This document shows, piece after piece, positions 10,430-28,699 of a stretch of DNA of 64,000 nt. A program made the translations under genes and the position numbers. The notes under the pieces were generated by a model, which was not told the DNA's origin, made no database searches, and saw only the letters and a list, made by a program, of their open reading frames with translations. How positions within the stretch are numbered: position 1 is the first letter of the stretch; every line of letters begins with the position of its first letter. Location of the stretch: assembly GCF_000002425.4 (NCBI RefSeq), contig NC_037254.1, forward strand, positions 23,407,244-23,471,243. The letters are read 5' to 3'. Source of the stretch: Physcomitrium patens (lineage: Eukaryota > Streptophyta > Bryopsida > Funariales > Funariaceae).

Positions 10430-10789
10430 TCAATACCAACGCAAGAAAATGAAAATCTGTCGCATCACATCCGCTATGAATTCCAATTGTTGTTCGCGAG
10501 GCAAATGATTCATCGGCCCTTGGAGCCAACGGTAGTGATCAACACCTTCAACCTCTGACCAAGCGTGGACTTTTGTGTCTTCATTGTGAAACTGTCCTCC
10601 AAACACACCTTCTGGCTGACCGTCGTAGGCAGGCTCGACCTCAAATACAATTACTAGCGATCTGTTGCTCGGTATCCTCCGACGTCGTCGTGGTGCAGGC
10701 GGTTCTTCATCTCGCGGTCGTCTTCATGAGCTAGTCGCTTGAGATGACATAACAAGTGTAGTATCTTGACTATCTATGTCCAAAGGCTA
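10430..10789 (-). pseudogene. ORF3, extra conserved reading frame between chromodomain and 3' LTR of C
   Basis: After the pol region the minus strand holds a frame ending TGA 10430-10432. A possible ATG start lies at 10748-10750 (MSSQATSS), giving 106 codons with one internal TGA (10724-10726). The frame is open further up to TAG 10787-10789. It encodes an Arg/Pro-rich start, a central LVIVFEVEPAYDGQPEGVF, and a C-terminal RWLQGPMNHLPREQ (10490-10531). The same order of motifs is found in element E, and the last 35 codons also in D, so it is a real conserved coding segment. No signal peptide or membrane segment is seen, which argues against an envelope protein. It is in the same frame as pol, so it may be a Pol extension. 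The function is unknown. Confidence 0.65.
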
Positions 10790-10951
10790 AAATGATGAGA
10801 GCAAACTATAGTTGCTAACAAAGTTCTACACTATCGAACTATGGGTTTTGGAGGTGCCCTCCCCTCTTTTTATGCTACTTGATGAGCAAGCTTCAGCAAG
10901 AAGCTATCGTTGAATCGGCTTAGGTTTATGAGGATATCGTTGATGAAATTC

Positions 10952-13900
10952 TTATACCTTTTTTGGTGCATTGGCAAGATTTTCGGCACGCTCCCACGTT
11001 CGTTCATTGATGTCGTATCCACTCCAATGCACTAAATACTCCAATTTTCTCCTATTACGCCGTGAATCTAGTACCTTTTCTACCTCGTATTCCTCATGGT
11101 TTTCAATTTCGATACTTGGTGGCGGACTTTGTACTCTTTGGGGAAAAGCTGACTCTCGATAAGGTTCCAACAAAGACACGTGAAAGACTGGATGTACCTT
11201 CATAGTAGCTGGTAACTCCAGACGATATGCCACCGGATTGATCTGCTTCCCGATAACAAATGGCCCTAATCTCCGATAGTCCAATTTGTCACATGGCCGC
11301 TTGGTCTTGATATTCCGTCGAAGAAGCCATACTTTACTTCCAACTTTAAAAGTAGGCGCCTCATTTCGATATTTATCTGCAGATGCCTTGTAACTCTCTT
11401 GGGCAGATTGCAATTGAAGCTTCAACGTCGCTTGAAGCTCCGATAGTTGCTTCACAAATCCTTCAGCTGCTGGGTTGTTATTTGCTGAAGAACTCAATAA
11501 ATCGAGCTTGGGGTGGTATCCGTAGTTGGAAAAGAATGGTGTTTGTTGAGTTGACGCATGAAGAGTGTTGTTGTATGCGAACTCAACAAGCGGTAGATAT
11601 GCAGTCCAATCATCTTGTTGATAGTTGATGCTGCATCGTAAATATTGCTCCAAAACTTGATTCACCCGCTCCGTTTGACCGTCAGTTTGAGGATGAAAAG
11701 CCGAAGAGAGCTTAATATCCACCTTCAATATCTCAAAGAGGGACCTCCAAAACTTGGATACAAACTGAGTACCTCTATCCGACATGATATCATCTGGTAG
11801 GCCATGATAACGATATATGTTATCAAGAAAGAGTCTTGCGGTGTCTTCACTTGACGATGTTTTCTTGCAAGGCACGAAATGCGCCATCTTTGTAAATCGA
11901 TCCACCACAACAAAGATGCTGTCAAATGAATTCGATGGCGGTAGATCCGTAATGAAGTCCATAGAAACTGAAGACCATGGTCGGTGCGGAATAGGCAATG
12001 GCTGGAGAAGTCCATACGGACGATGTCGAGGGATCTTGGATCTTGAACAAACATCACAAGAAAGGACAAATTCCTTCACATCCTTCCACATTTGGGGCCA
12101 CCAAAAATCTGGTGAAATGAGCTCCAAAGTCTTGTTGAATCCAAAATATCCCACAGCTGGAAAGTCGTGGCGAGATTGAAGTACTTGGAGTCGAGTTGGT
12201 CCTTTCGGGATATACAACCGCTCCTCAAAATACAGAAGATCTCCCTCCACCTTAAACTTGTCATTATCGATACGTTGTTTGATGTCAAGAGCTATAGAAT
12301 CCTCAATGGTCGCAGTACGTACCTCGCTGAGGAAGCCGTCATCGATAGTTGCAACAGTAGCAAAAATCCTGAATTTTTCTGGTTTCAACAATGTTGTACA
12401 TTGTTGATCAAACGCTGCTTCTCCAGCCTTTGGCACAAGATACGATCTCCTCGATAATGCGTCAGATAATCCTTGCTGTTTTCCAGGGCGGTAGGTAATA
12501 ATAAAGTCAAATCGTGATAGAGACATATTCCATCGAGCTTGACGACGATTCAAAATTCGAGCTGTCATGAAGTACTCCAAATTCTTGTGGTCCGTATAAA
12601 CAGTCACTGGATGTGCAGCTCCTTCGAGGAAGTGACGCCACTCTTGGAAGGCATCCACTATAGCAAGCAGCTCTTTGTCGTGGATCTCGTAGTTGATCTC
12701 AGCAACAGAGAACTTTCGTGAATAGAATGCAACTGGGTGAAGCTTCTTGTCTATGCCCATCTGTGAAAGCACAGCTCCCAAAGCAAAATCTGAAGCATCG
12801 GTCTCTAAATAGAAAGCCTTTGCAAAGTCAGGGTGTACCAAGATTGGAGCCGTAGTGAATGCCGTCTTGAGATCTTGAAATGCTTTTGCTGCTTGTGATC
12901 CCCATTCGAGCTTGTCTTTGCTTGTTAGACGCGTGAGTGGTGCAGCAACTTGAGAATAATTCTTGATGAAGATCCGATAGAAGTTAGCAAATCCAAGAAA
13001 ACACTGAACATCTCTAACCGTCTTCGGAACTTCCCAAGATATAATTACTTCTACCTTTTTTGGATCCATCTTCAAGCCCTCTGTAGTCGCAATGAAGCCC
13101 AAAAATTCCATCTCATTCTGGTAAAATTGACACTTCTCCAACTTGGCGTAGAGTCCTCGTTCGCGTAGTTTTTCAAGAACCAAACAAACGTGCTTCTCAT
13201 GTTCTTCTTCATTCTTGGAAAATATCAAAATATCATCCAGATAGATGACAACAAAGTCATCGAGGTACTCCCAAAAGATGTCGTTCATCATATGCTGAAA
13301 GACCGCTGGAGCATTGGTAAGACCAAAAGGCATGACATTGTACTCAAAATGGCCATACCTTGTACGAAAGGCTGTCTTCCATTCATCTCCTTCTTTGATT
13401 CGCACAAGGTTGTAGGCTCCTCTTAAATCAATCTTTGTAAAAATCCTTGCACGTCCAAGTTGATCTAAGAGGCCGGAGATCAAAGGTAAGGGATAGCGAT
13501 TTTTCTTGGTCACCTTGTTGAGTCCTCGGTAGTCCACGCACATCCGCAATGAGCCATCCTTTTTCTTCACGAATAGGATTGGTGCTCCAACTGGCGACTT
13601 TGAATGTCGAATAAAATTCTTGGCTAGATTCTCATCGATGTACTTCCGTAATTCTGCCAACTCCGTCTACGATAGGTTGTATATTGGACCAAAAGGTGGT
13701 TGCGCTCCTTCCTCTAAGTCTATGGCGCAATCATATGATCGATGTTCCTGCAGTATATTGGCGTTCTTCTTCTGAAACACGTCTTCAAAATCCCTATATT
13801 GCTCTGGTATATTCGATGTTGAGATATTCTCACCGCTAGTTGGAGCTACATAAATGACAAATGGTGCGCCTTCCTTGGACGATCTTAGGAACGCTCTCGC

Positions 13901-14422
13901 TCCAATAAACATGGATTTCTTCATGTAGATTCTACCAACAGGTTTATTATTATTTTTTTCAGGAAATGTTATCCTTCGTAGCCTCCAATCAATGGACGGA
14001 TTATGATCTTCTAACCAAGAAAGACCAAGGATAACAGGGCTTGATGGGGTTCTAATAATATTAAAAATAACGTGACTACTATGGTCCTTAAACACCACTT
14101 CTATAGGTTCTGATTCATGGGTAACGTTGCTTGACAATAAGGGTCATCCATCTATCACCTCTACGTGAACAGGTTTGGACTTCTGTACTAAACGGATCTT
14201 GTGGCGTTTAGCAAACTCTTCATCTAAAAAACAAGTAGATGCCCTCGAATCCAATAAAGCTAAAGTTTTTTGTTTTTGAGGGCCTAAAAACAAAGGAATT
14301 GTAAAACAACGGGCAGGTTGGACAGAGAAGGAGGAACCTGATTGTTGTCGTGATATTAGATTGTCCAGCCGCACGGTTCCTACTGTGGCTGGGCGTCGTC
14401 GTTTTCCGGAATCATCGCACTT
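10952..14422 (-). pseudogene. Pol of element C (protease, RT, RNase H, integrase, chromodomain)
   Basis: The frame opens after TAG 14423-14425, in -1 relation to gag. Protease reads LLDSRAST instead of the family DSG. RT has YLDD (near 13240) and [10 protein letters not shown]. RNase H has TDASDFALG and TDHKNLEYF. Integrase has D (SMDFITD), D (MSDRGTQF) and E (DGQTERVNQ). Its zinc region reads HDFPAVGY, where B and D have His at the last position. The C-terminal chromodomain reads [11 protein letters not shown]...[16 protein letters not shown] (about 10960-11090). Stops are TGA 14144-14146, TAG 13667-13669 and TAA 10952-10954. The last removes only a short tail that D keeps. Confidence 0.9.
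14380..14422 (-). other. gag-pol -1 overlap of element C with GGAAAAC motif
   Basis: The pol frame is open upstream of the gag stop and encodes SGKRRRPATVGTVRLDN, matching B and D. GGAAAAC lies at 14401-14407. The two TAG codons (gag end and pol-frame start) delimit a 43-base window for a frame change. Confidence 0.6.
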
Positions 14423-15381
14423 CTAGTCTTGACAGGGTGCCAATTTTGCTTCTTTGGGCAATTTCCAACCTTGTGACCTTCTTCTCCACAATACAAACAT
14501 AACCCTTCCTCCATACGCCGTTTCTTCTCTGTTGGAGTAAGAGATCGGACACGCGCCGTGTCGATTTGCATGTCTGTTGCCTCCGAATGTGAGTTTAAGC
14601 TATTTGCAGACATAGTCATGTCGTAACAAGTCATTTGGTGTCTTGGACGTTGGTCTTGGCGACGCTGGAATAGGCGGTTGTCACACTTTACAGCTTGGCT
14701 AATAGCTTCGTTGAGCGTTTGAGGATCAGGAAGAGATAACAACAAGTCCTTCACATCATCCTTCAAGCCCCAATAAAACTGACTCACCAACGCCTCTTCA
14801 CCCCAATTAATGTCACTTGCCAATTGTCTGAAATCCGAGGCATAGACTGATGCAGAGCGTGTTCCTTGTCATAGCGATCGGATCTTTGTTGTAGCCCATC
14901 GAACTTTATCATGCTCGCCAAATGCTTCTGCAAACACCTCCAAGAACGTTTCAAAGTTGCTCAGGATTGGCGATCGCTTCTCAAACAAGGGAGTAAACCA
15001 AGACAAAGCTTGTGCTGTAAGCAAGGTTCCAACAAGCCCAACACGCGCTTCCTCCGTCGGATAACGTTCGGGCTGTAAAATTGTTATCAACCTGATTTGG
15101 TTGACAAAACCTCGAAACTTGGAACGAGTTCCATCAAACTTATCCGGAAGACTAACTCGAGGCTCCTTTCGTTGTAAGACTACTCGATCTTGTTGAAATG
15201 GAGGTAGAACTGCTTCTTCTGGCGCAGAAGTTTGAGGCTGATATGCTTTAGATGGCGCTATTCCAGATGCTCCATTGTTATGGAGTCCTACCATGACTCC
15301 TTCGATCTCTGTTGTCCTATGTGACAACGAGGCAAGAGCATTTATGATGGCGTCTAGTTTGGATTCCAAACTTTCAGCCAT
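14380..15381 (-). pseudogene. Gag of element C
   Basis: Starts at ATG 15379-15381 (MAESLESKLD) and ends TAG 14380-14382, broken by TGA 14869-14871 where B has a Pro codon. The capsid part contains FDGTRSKF and ALSWFTPLFE. The CCHC knuckle CLYCGEEGHKVGNC follows a KKRRMEEG linker near 14515. About 333 codons, a usual size for a chromovirus Gag. The 3' end overlaps pol in the -1 frame. Confidence 0.85.
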
Positions 15382-15451
15382 TTTAACGTCTTAACCTTCG
15401 GCTAACCTTCAGAAAGAAGAAAAAAGAGTTTTGACAAGAGGACAATATTGG

Positions 15452-15632
15452 TTCAGAGGAGAGTACTCCGCAACCTCTAAAATGCCTTAAGACTCCAAGA
15501 TGAGGGGTAATCCACTCTCTCCAAGAAGAATAAGGCTCCAATATTGAGAAAGAAGAGATATCAGTTTAGAGGAGGGTAATCCGCAACCTCTAAAACACTA
15601 GCACACCTTCAAGAAGAGGGGTAATCCACTCT
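15452..15632 (-). promoter_or_regulatory. 5' leader hairpin array of element C
   Basis: Two near-identical units of about 115 bases are arranged in tandem. Each has a long hairpin (15452-15481, with a mutated loop; 15565-15594, stem TTTAGAGG/CCTCTAAA) followed by a short one (near 15502-15518; 15615-15632, stem AGAG/CTCT) around GGGTAATCC. They lie between the primer-binding box and gag. Confidence 0.65.
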
Positions 15633-15649
15633 CTAACAAGAAGGAACTA

Positions 15650-15661
15650 GCTCTGATACCA
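15650..15661 (-). other. Primer-binding site of element C (initiator tRNA-Met type), displaced
   Basis: On the minus strand TGGTATCAGAGC is the well-known plant retrotransposon site complementary to the 3' end of initiator tRNA-Met. It is separated from the LTR edge (15685) by 23 nt, whereas most Ty3/gypsy elements have a gap of only a few bases. Confidence 0.75.
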
Positions 15662-15684
15662 GTGAAAATGCAGTCTCGACAAAC

Positions 15685-16096
15685 TGTCACGGACACAAAA
15701 TACAGACTTGAAATCTAACAAGAAGTTCAAGAAGAAGTGGCAGAACTAGATTAAACAGATGAGTACAAGAACAACACCAGAAAGGTGAGCTAGAACTCTA
15801 AGAGATGTGTTGTCGAGACTGAAGAACCCTTCAGCCTCGACTCCTATATATACTACTGAATAGGAAGCTTCTCGAGCTACTTCCGCTAACTAGGACGCTT
15901 CTCCAACAACTTCTACTGATTAGGAAACTTCTCGAGCAACTTCCTAGAATCTATCAGAATATTCTAGAACATTCTAAAAGAATCTTTAGGAAATATTCTA
16001 AGAATCTTCTAGAACCTTCTAAAAGAATCTTTAGAGAATCTTTAGAGAATATTCTAGAAGAATATTCGAAGAATCTTCCAATGTATGTCCATGACA
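15685..16096 (-). repeat. 5' LTR of element C (412 bp)
   Basis: Same termini as the left copy. On the minus strand the order is U3 (16096 downwards), TATATATA box at 15845-15852, R and U5. About eleven substitutions separate it from the left LTR, mostly transitions. Confidence 0.95.
15952..16080 (-). promoter_or_regulatory. Heat-shock-element array and promoter in 5' LTR of C
   Basis: GAATATTCTAGAACATTC, AATCTTCTAGAACCTTC and ATTCTAGAAGAATATTC are runs of nGAAn/nTTCn units. They lie about 100 bp upstream (minus sense) of TATATATA at 15845-15852, the expected core promoter of the element. Confidence 0.65.
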
Positions 16097-18499
16097 CTGG
16101 TCAAGTATGGGTACTGACCCTTTTTCTTAATACAAACTTATTTTATTTTATTCTATTCTAATTTCAATTGCTCTGTTTCATTTTTTGTATCCCATTCTAT
16201 TTAATTTTGTTCAATTTTGTTCTAGTTCAATTTGTCCTACCTCGTAGTGAGGTTTTATATTACTACGGATTAAAAGGGTCTTAGACACTTGAGATAGAAT
16301 GGTCATGTTTCACCTAATATCTAACACTAAAGCTTCTTTTTCATCAATAAAGCATAATTATCTTATTTTCTTGACTTAAGTTATATACTTAACTATAAGA
16401 ATAATTTATGCATTGGCTTAGTGGTTGGCCATATTTTTTTTTTGGCCACATTTTTTTTTTTTTTAATCTAAATCTCTTCTTTGATTTTTTGAATGTATTT
16501 TTAAGCTTGCTTGAGCTTCTCTTAGATTTGTCTAATTTTAGTATTCTTCTTTTTATTGAGACATCCAATCCTAACATCTTTTTTAAGTTTTCAATTGTAT
16601 TGATTAACTTAAAGTCTTCTACTTCTATTCTTTTACTCTTATCTTAAAATTTAGGTTCTCATATACATGTCTATAATTGATTGGTAGGTTGAAAATTTGG
16701 CCAAAAAACTAGCTATATATTTCATATTTAACTACTTATACTACAAATTGGTTATATGGATAATATAATAGAAATTTACTTTATAAATTAAATAAGTATA
16801 TTGCAAGTTAGACATGTATTATATGGCCTAGAAAACATTTCAACATAATTCTTTAATAGATATTATATATAACAGTAAGAATAAAGTCTTCATTATCCTT
16901 ATCTATAAATGTTTTATGATTTTTTTTTACTTAATACTTCTTATTTTTTTTGTATTTAATAAGATCTATTCTAATTTCAATTTTATATCTATCTTTTAGT
17001 TGTCTACACTTTCTCTTTTGGTGATATAAGAATATATTTTTATTTTTAAAAAATTATAATAATTTATTATCTTTATAATTATATATATATATATATATAT
17101 ATATAGATATAAATAAAAGAGACATTTCTAATTGATAGATTAAACAAAAAATAGTTTTTTTAACCACCAATAGAAAGTTGAGTAATATAAATTATTAATA
17201 GTTAGTTATTAATCAAGTTTCTTTGAGTTTTATAGTAATATTTAAAAATTTCATAAATTAGCCTTGAACCAAATTTTAATTGGTTTTATTTTTTGTTATA
17301 TTTTATAAATTAATGTAAAGTACTTTTGTAATTATAATCCAATTAAAATAGGTGATATAGAAAAATCTATGTGAATGTGTATAATTGATTTTGATCCTTG
17401 GAATGTATAATTTAATCAAAATAAGTAATTTTTTGTGATGATGGAAATCTTAATGCTAGATGTATGATTGAATCTATAATTATAATTTCTATTGGTATGT
17501 CAAAGTATAATTTGAGAGTATTAAAATCAATAGGAAGAAATATTTGTATTATAAAAATATAATATAGTTGAATAATTTAATGGACAAATTTAAGAATATT
17601 GATTTAATTACATGGAATGATTACAAATTGTAGGTCTGGAATGTCATTATAAAAATGTAGCAATAGATGTTAAAGCATTAAAGCTATTGATATAATTTCA
17701 ATAATTAAAATAAGACAAATCAAAGAAGTTATTGATTAGAATAAAACCAATAATCAGTCACAATTGGTGAAGAAGACTTATGAAAGAAGACCTCATTTGG
17801 TTCAAGAAATTAAATGTAATATATAAAATTATAAAATTATGAGTTATTGATTAGCAAATTGAGTAGAGAAATAGCATTACTATTGGAGTCTAAAGACATA
17901 GATGAAACAATTAAAGAATTTCTTGAAGATTACAATCCAAATTGATGTGAAGTTGATCCAATAGAATACAATATTATTGAAGATTTATGAGAAGAGAGAT
18001 TATAACTATAGGTTGTGATGTACTTCTATAGGCTAATATTACAATAAATTATTAAAGCCCGAAACCTATAATATGTATTAATGGTAATTTGTTACTTATA
18101 ACCTTCGGTTGTGTGGATAAATAGGATTTTGCATGACAATAGGATTTACTTAATTCAATGTTTAATAACCAACCCCCCATTAAACAAACCTAGTTCTTGT
18201 TGATTACAATAATTATAGAAAAACTACAAGTACAGTATCTCAAAGGCTACCCAAGAAGCATACAACAGATTAAAAAGAAGTCATGAAAATTTTCTATGAT
18301 ATTTTCTTTAAAATTGTCTGCAAGAGAATTTGTTAGAAGAAGAAATAATATGATTACCATTGTACATAGCTCAGAAAGTGAACAAATAAAGATTGGTATT
18401 GTTATTGGAGTTATAAGACAACATGCCTTGGGTACTACGATTCATCCAGCATGGTACTTCAACTCTTTTGTAAACATGGAGATATCTTGAAGGAGGTAC
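16097..18499. other. Very AT-rich intergenic DNA with an AT microsatellite
   Basis: No supported gene. Long T and A runs are frequent. A pure AT run lies at 17081-17105. The first 250 bases continue the sequence interrupted by element C and may be the rest of an old LTR. Short open frames here are biased by composition. Confidence 0.5.
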
Positions 18500-19036
18500 A
18501 ATTGAAGAGCTAGAACACGTGATGGAAGAACATATTAGTAGCCATATGATTAATTATCAGGTGAATCTTTTTCCATATAAAGCTTTAATCCACTTGGCAT
18601 TCGTTTCCTCACAAACTTTATGTATGAATTTGTCAAACATTAGATTTGATAATATGTTTTTAATAATTGGAGGAGAGAGGGGATTGGGATATTTGGTAGC
18701 CAGCTTTTTCAACGCCGAGCAAGCCAGACGTGGTTCCCACTCGGCGCCACTGCTATATAAAGTAGTGTTCAAGCGCTGAATCTTCCAATATGTTTGTTGG
18801 TATTTTTTGCTTCTAATGTAGTAATTGCCCCTACATTATCCTACCACATCTCTATTGACCTTGATTTTAAAGATGGTAGTTTTCTACGCCGCGCATAGCG
18901 GTCCAAGAAGATGGCAGCCTCGACGGGAACACGGCCACAGTTCAGGCTCGTGAGACGCACGAACAACATCCCAGGGTCATTTTCTTTCTCTGGGTGAGAT
19001 TTAACTCCACCTTTCACCAGCACGGAGGGGTTAGAA
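18500..19036. other. Intergenic, nothing recognised
   Basis: GC rises towards 18,700. A short inverted repeat CGCCGAG...CTCGGCG lies at about 18713-18747. No gene can be supported. Confidence 0.4.
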
Positions 19037-19510
19037 TTGTGGGTGCAGACACATGAAAGCTATACGGTGGATCTCAGTTTTGGTTCATCTAATCCCAAAG
19101 CTGATGGTTTTTGGAGATCACCAATGCAAGCAGACATGGATGAATTCTTTACGAAGATGTCAATTGCCCTCGAAGCTTTCCGTGAGCTCAATTTCAAGCA
19201 TTGGAAGGAGAACCGATTAATGCTGGTGGCGGGGACAGTTGGCCACAATCACCACAATCAGTATCTCACGTGTTGAGTCGTTGGCATAAGGGTTGCATAG
19301 AAATCTATTTCTGGTTGTCGGGCAGAGTACAAACATGCCGCTTACGCAGCGTACAATAAGTTGTGCAATAAGGAGCTCCGGTCCTATGGAAACCAAAATT
19401 TGAACTTGAGTCTAATCGAGGCCAATGCAATTGAAAAAACCCAGCAAGACGTGCGCTACGAAGATACAAGATCCACTGGAGTTTTGTTTTTATTTACAAG
19501 ACCTATTTGT
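19037..19510 (+). pseudogene. Unidentified coding relic
   Basis: One frame runs through this stretch with only a TGA (19274-19276) and a TAG about 30 bases later. It reads DEFFTKMSIALEAFRELNF in the first part and YKHAAYAAYNKLCNKELRS in the second. Composition is protein-like and more GC-rich than the surroundings. The stop-containing middle could also be a short intron. I do not recognise the family. Confidence 0.25.
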
Positions 19511-21141
19511 GTATCTCGAATTTCAATCGTGTTGTTTTAGTGTGCACAAACTGCCTCGTCATGTATGTATTCAACACATCAATGTTTGATTGTATGGACA
19601 CCTTCTCGTCTAGAATCTTGCAAACTACATGAAAAATCCAAATTAATTCAAAATTTTGAACCAACATTTCTACTAAAAAAAACATAAAGATTTATAACAC
19701 TTTAAAGTTAAAATATGTGTCAAATCTTTAGCAACAATTCAAATATTATGGAATTGTCACTAGAACAAGTAGTATTTGTAAGGTTGACTAATGATTACAA
19801 CCACACTTGACCATTGACATATGATAAGCCATAGTCTTGACTACACTCATTTATAGTTGGTGTCACTATTTTGACTATAGTTTGAGCAAATATGGTAGCC
19901 GCGGCCACCATTTTTCTAGAGTTGCTAAACATATAAAGATTAAGAGTAAATTCACTAGCTTTGGCTCAAGAATTCATGTTGGTCTTAGTAATTCAATAAA
20001 AAGAAGCTACAATATTGAATTACTTTACAAGTTCTACAAAAATGGCTATTAAAATTTGTTTCTTTTCCAAACCAAATTGTTCTTATGGATAGAGAACAAA
20101 ACAACTGTCTATATTGTCATTAAATCAACAAGAATGATTATATTTCAATTATTCTCTCTTAGACTTATCTTCTATCTTAGACACCTTTGTCTTTTAATTT
20201 GGTTTTTCCAAAGATTAAACCTTCTCTTTGTTTGACCAATTGAAATCATTTTTGGCATAACAAGGTTTCTTACACCTTGAATATTACTTTTTTTTGAGTA
20301 TTTAAATGAAGCATTTTAATAACAATATTTAAAATACTAAACCATCATGAAATTTACATTATTTTTTTATTTTTTCATTTGAACACACAATATTTCTCCT
20401 CCTACCAACATACAAGCCCTCCACAATCACAAAACAATGCCTCTTCTATGCCACACGAAGATAAAATTCCGAAGCTAATGAGGTAGAAATACAAGAGCTT
20501 TCAACCCAACTCCCCTTCCTCCAAACAATCGGTAGAAGCATCACCCATTCAATCATTCCACTTTTCATTTTAAATCTTGATATCACCATCTTTTGTACAC
20601 AAACTGTTCTCTTTTAATCATCCGACACCAACCTCAATCCAACCCAATTTTGTTTCTCAACAGACATTCAACAGTTGTGACGACACAGTTTGTTCGTTCT
20701 AAAGCACCCACGTACGAATCAGTCGAGGCAATGGCATCATGTTTCCACTTGCGCGTGGACCTTGGGCCGTGTCCTGGATGAATGATCCGCAAAGATTTCA
20801 TTTTTGGAGGGGAGAAAATCGACGGATGAAACAAACGATTGTCGGTAAGGTGAACCCGCGTTGAATGTCTACGATCCGCGGAACGATTCAAGCACACGTG
20901 GTCGGTTTTTAACTGGTGGTGCCCTCTTCTGATGGAGAACTTTTGCTTTGCAGGGACTGTCGGGAGCAGTTCAATTGCGATTTGCAACAATATTGGTGAA
21001 GTTGTAATGTTGCCATTTGACGTCTGGTAGTGGTTTGTTGGAAGAGGACGTCGGAAATCGGCGTTCATCAGTTAGGGTGTGAATTGTTCGGACAATTCCG
21101 GGAGCTAGACAGCGGTGTTGTCAGCGGCAGTGGCGAATGAA
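19511..21141. other. Intergenic and upstream region of the receptor kinase
   Basis: AT-rich up to about 20,600, then GC rises towards the gene start. It should hold the promoter and 5' UTR of the kinase gene. No TATA box can be assigned with confidence. The 144-codon antisense frame at 20634-21068 has no recognisable features. Confidence 0.4.
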
Positions 21142-27762
<6,621 letters not shown>

Positions 27763-27848
27763 TGGTGTCATTTTTTTATGTAGTTGTTGAAATGTTCATG
27801 TTTTATTTATCCACCAAAATTTTCTTGGAAAATTTGTGAAGAAATTTC

Positions 27849-27854
27849 AATAAA
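27849..27854 (+). other. Candidate polyadenylation signal of the receptor kinase
   Basis: AATAAA lies 87 bases after the stop codon in a T-rich 3' region, a usual distance and context. Confidence 0.4.
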
Positions 27855-28699
27855 TATGTCAATATGTATCTGATTTGTATTCTTATAGAAGAGAAATTAA
27901 GTTTCGGTAGCAGATTGTACCCTTTTAAACCTTAAAGGAGCATTCGTCCATGTTTTGGATGATGAATGATTTCAGACTTGTCCCTTGACCACCATGAGTT
28001 GTTCTTTCATTCATTCAAATTTTGTTTGATTCTTGTGTTAGTTGAGTTATGCTTGAACTGTACAGATTCTGAAAACCCCTTTGTATTAATATTCTAAATG
28101 CAATATTTTAGAAGTATGTTAAGGCAAAATTATAGTGTTTTAAGTGTGATATGTGGCCTTTCAGAATATAATTCAGTAATTCAAGTGATTCTTTTTTCTT
28201 TTTTCTATTTTTTTTTATCTTTTAAAAGATTGGCATGTAAAGAGTTTTACATTTCAATCCAATCATATCAATTTTTACCTCAGTAATGTCAATGAAATCA
28301 TATACATTAGACTAAGAATTTTATATTATGAATTCTTTTCGAACATTATTTGATGACGACAGCAGATCTGACCGCAAAGATGTAATTTACAGCTTCCAGA
28401 CAACTACTTTTGTTCACAAAAGCTCACCCAATTAATCTTCCAAGTTGTATTTATATGAAATCTTCATAAATTCTCAAGTTTGAAATGACCCTGGATCCTT
28501 TAGGATTAAAACAATCATGTGCATAATATATTTATAAATAAATGATGTTTTCAAATTCATGTGATTGTAAATTTTTTTATCGTAGATTCAAAAATTGTTT
28601 TTTTCGTTTAGATTTACTGTCTGTTCTAAATTAAAAACCACATATAATTCCATCCAAGTTGATTCAACAATTTAACCAATTTGATAAATTAATGATTTT
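27855..28699. other. AT-rich intergenic DNA
   Basis: T-rich DNA after the kinase gene. No gene, repeat or RNA was recognised. Confidence 0.4.

Larger units (their letters stand above)
9950..16096 (-). mobile_element. Full-length Ty3/gypsy chromovirus C
   Basis: Two LTRs flank an internal region encoding gag, protease, RT, RNase H, integrase, chromodomain and ORF3. The direct repeat CTGGT is present on both sides (9945-9949 and 16097-16101), which is a 5 bp target duplication and fixes the ends exactly. The LTRs are about 97 percent identical by my hand comparison outside two indels, so the insertion is fairly recent. Stops in gag and pol, a Gly-to-Arg change next to the protease Asp, and a His-to-Tyr change in the integrase zinc finger make this copy probably inactive. 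Confidence 0.95.

Noticed and set aside
10430-10789. ORF3 as an envelope gene
   Set aside because: The position fits env, but there is no signal peptide, membrane segment or Cys pattern, and the length is too short.
16408-16647. ORF of 79 codons rich in Phe and Leu
   Set aside because: It comes from T-rich sequence in AT-rich intergenic DNA and has no conserved features.
20634-21068. Antisense ORF of 144 codons upstream of the receptor kinase
   Set aside because: Low-complexity, no domain, no supporting splice sites; it overlaps the likely promoter/5' UTR of the kinase gene.
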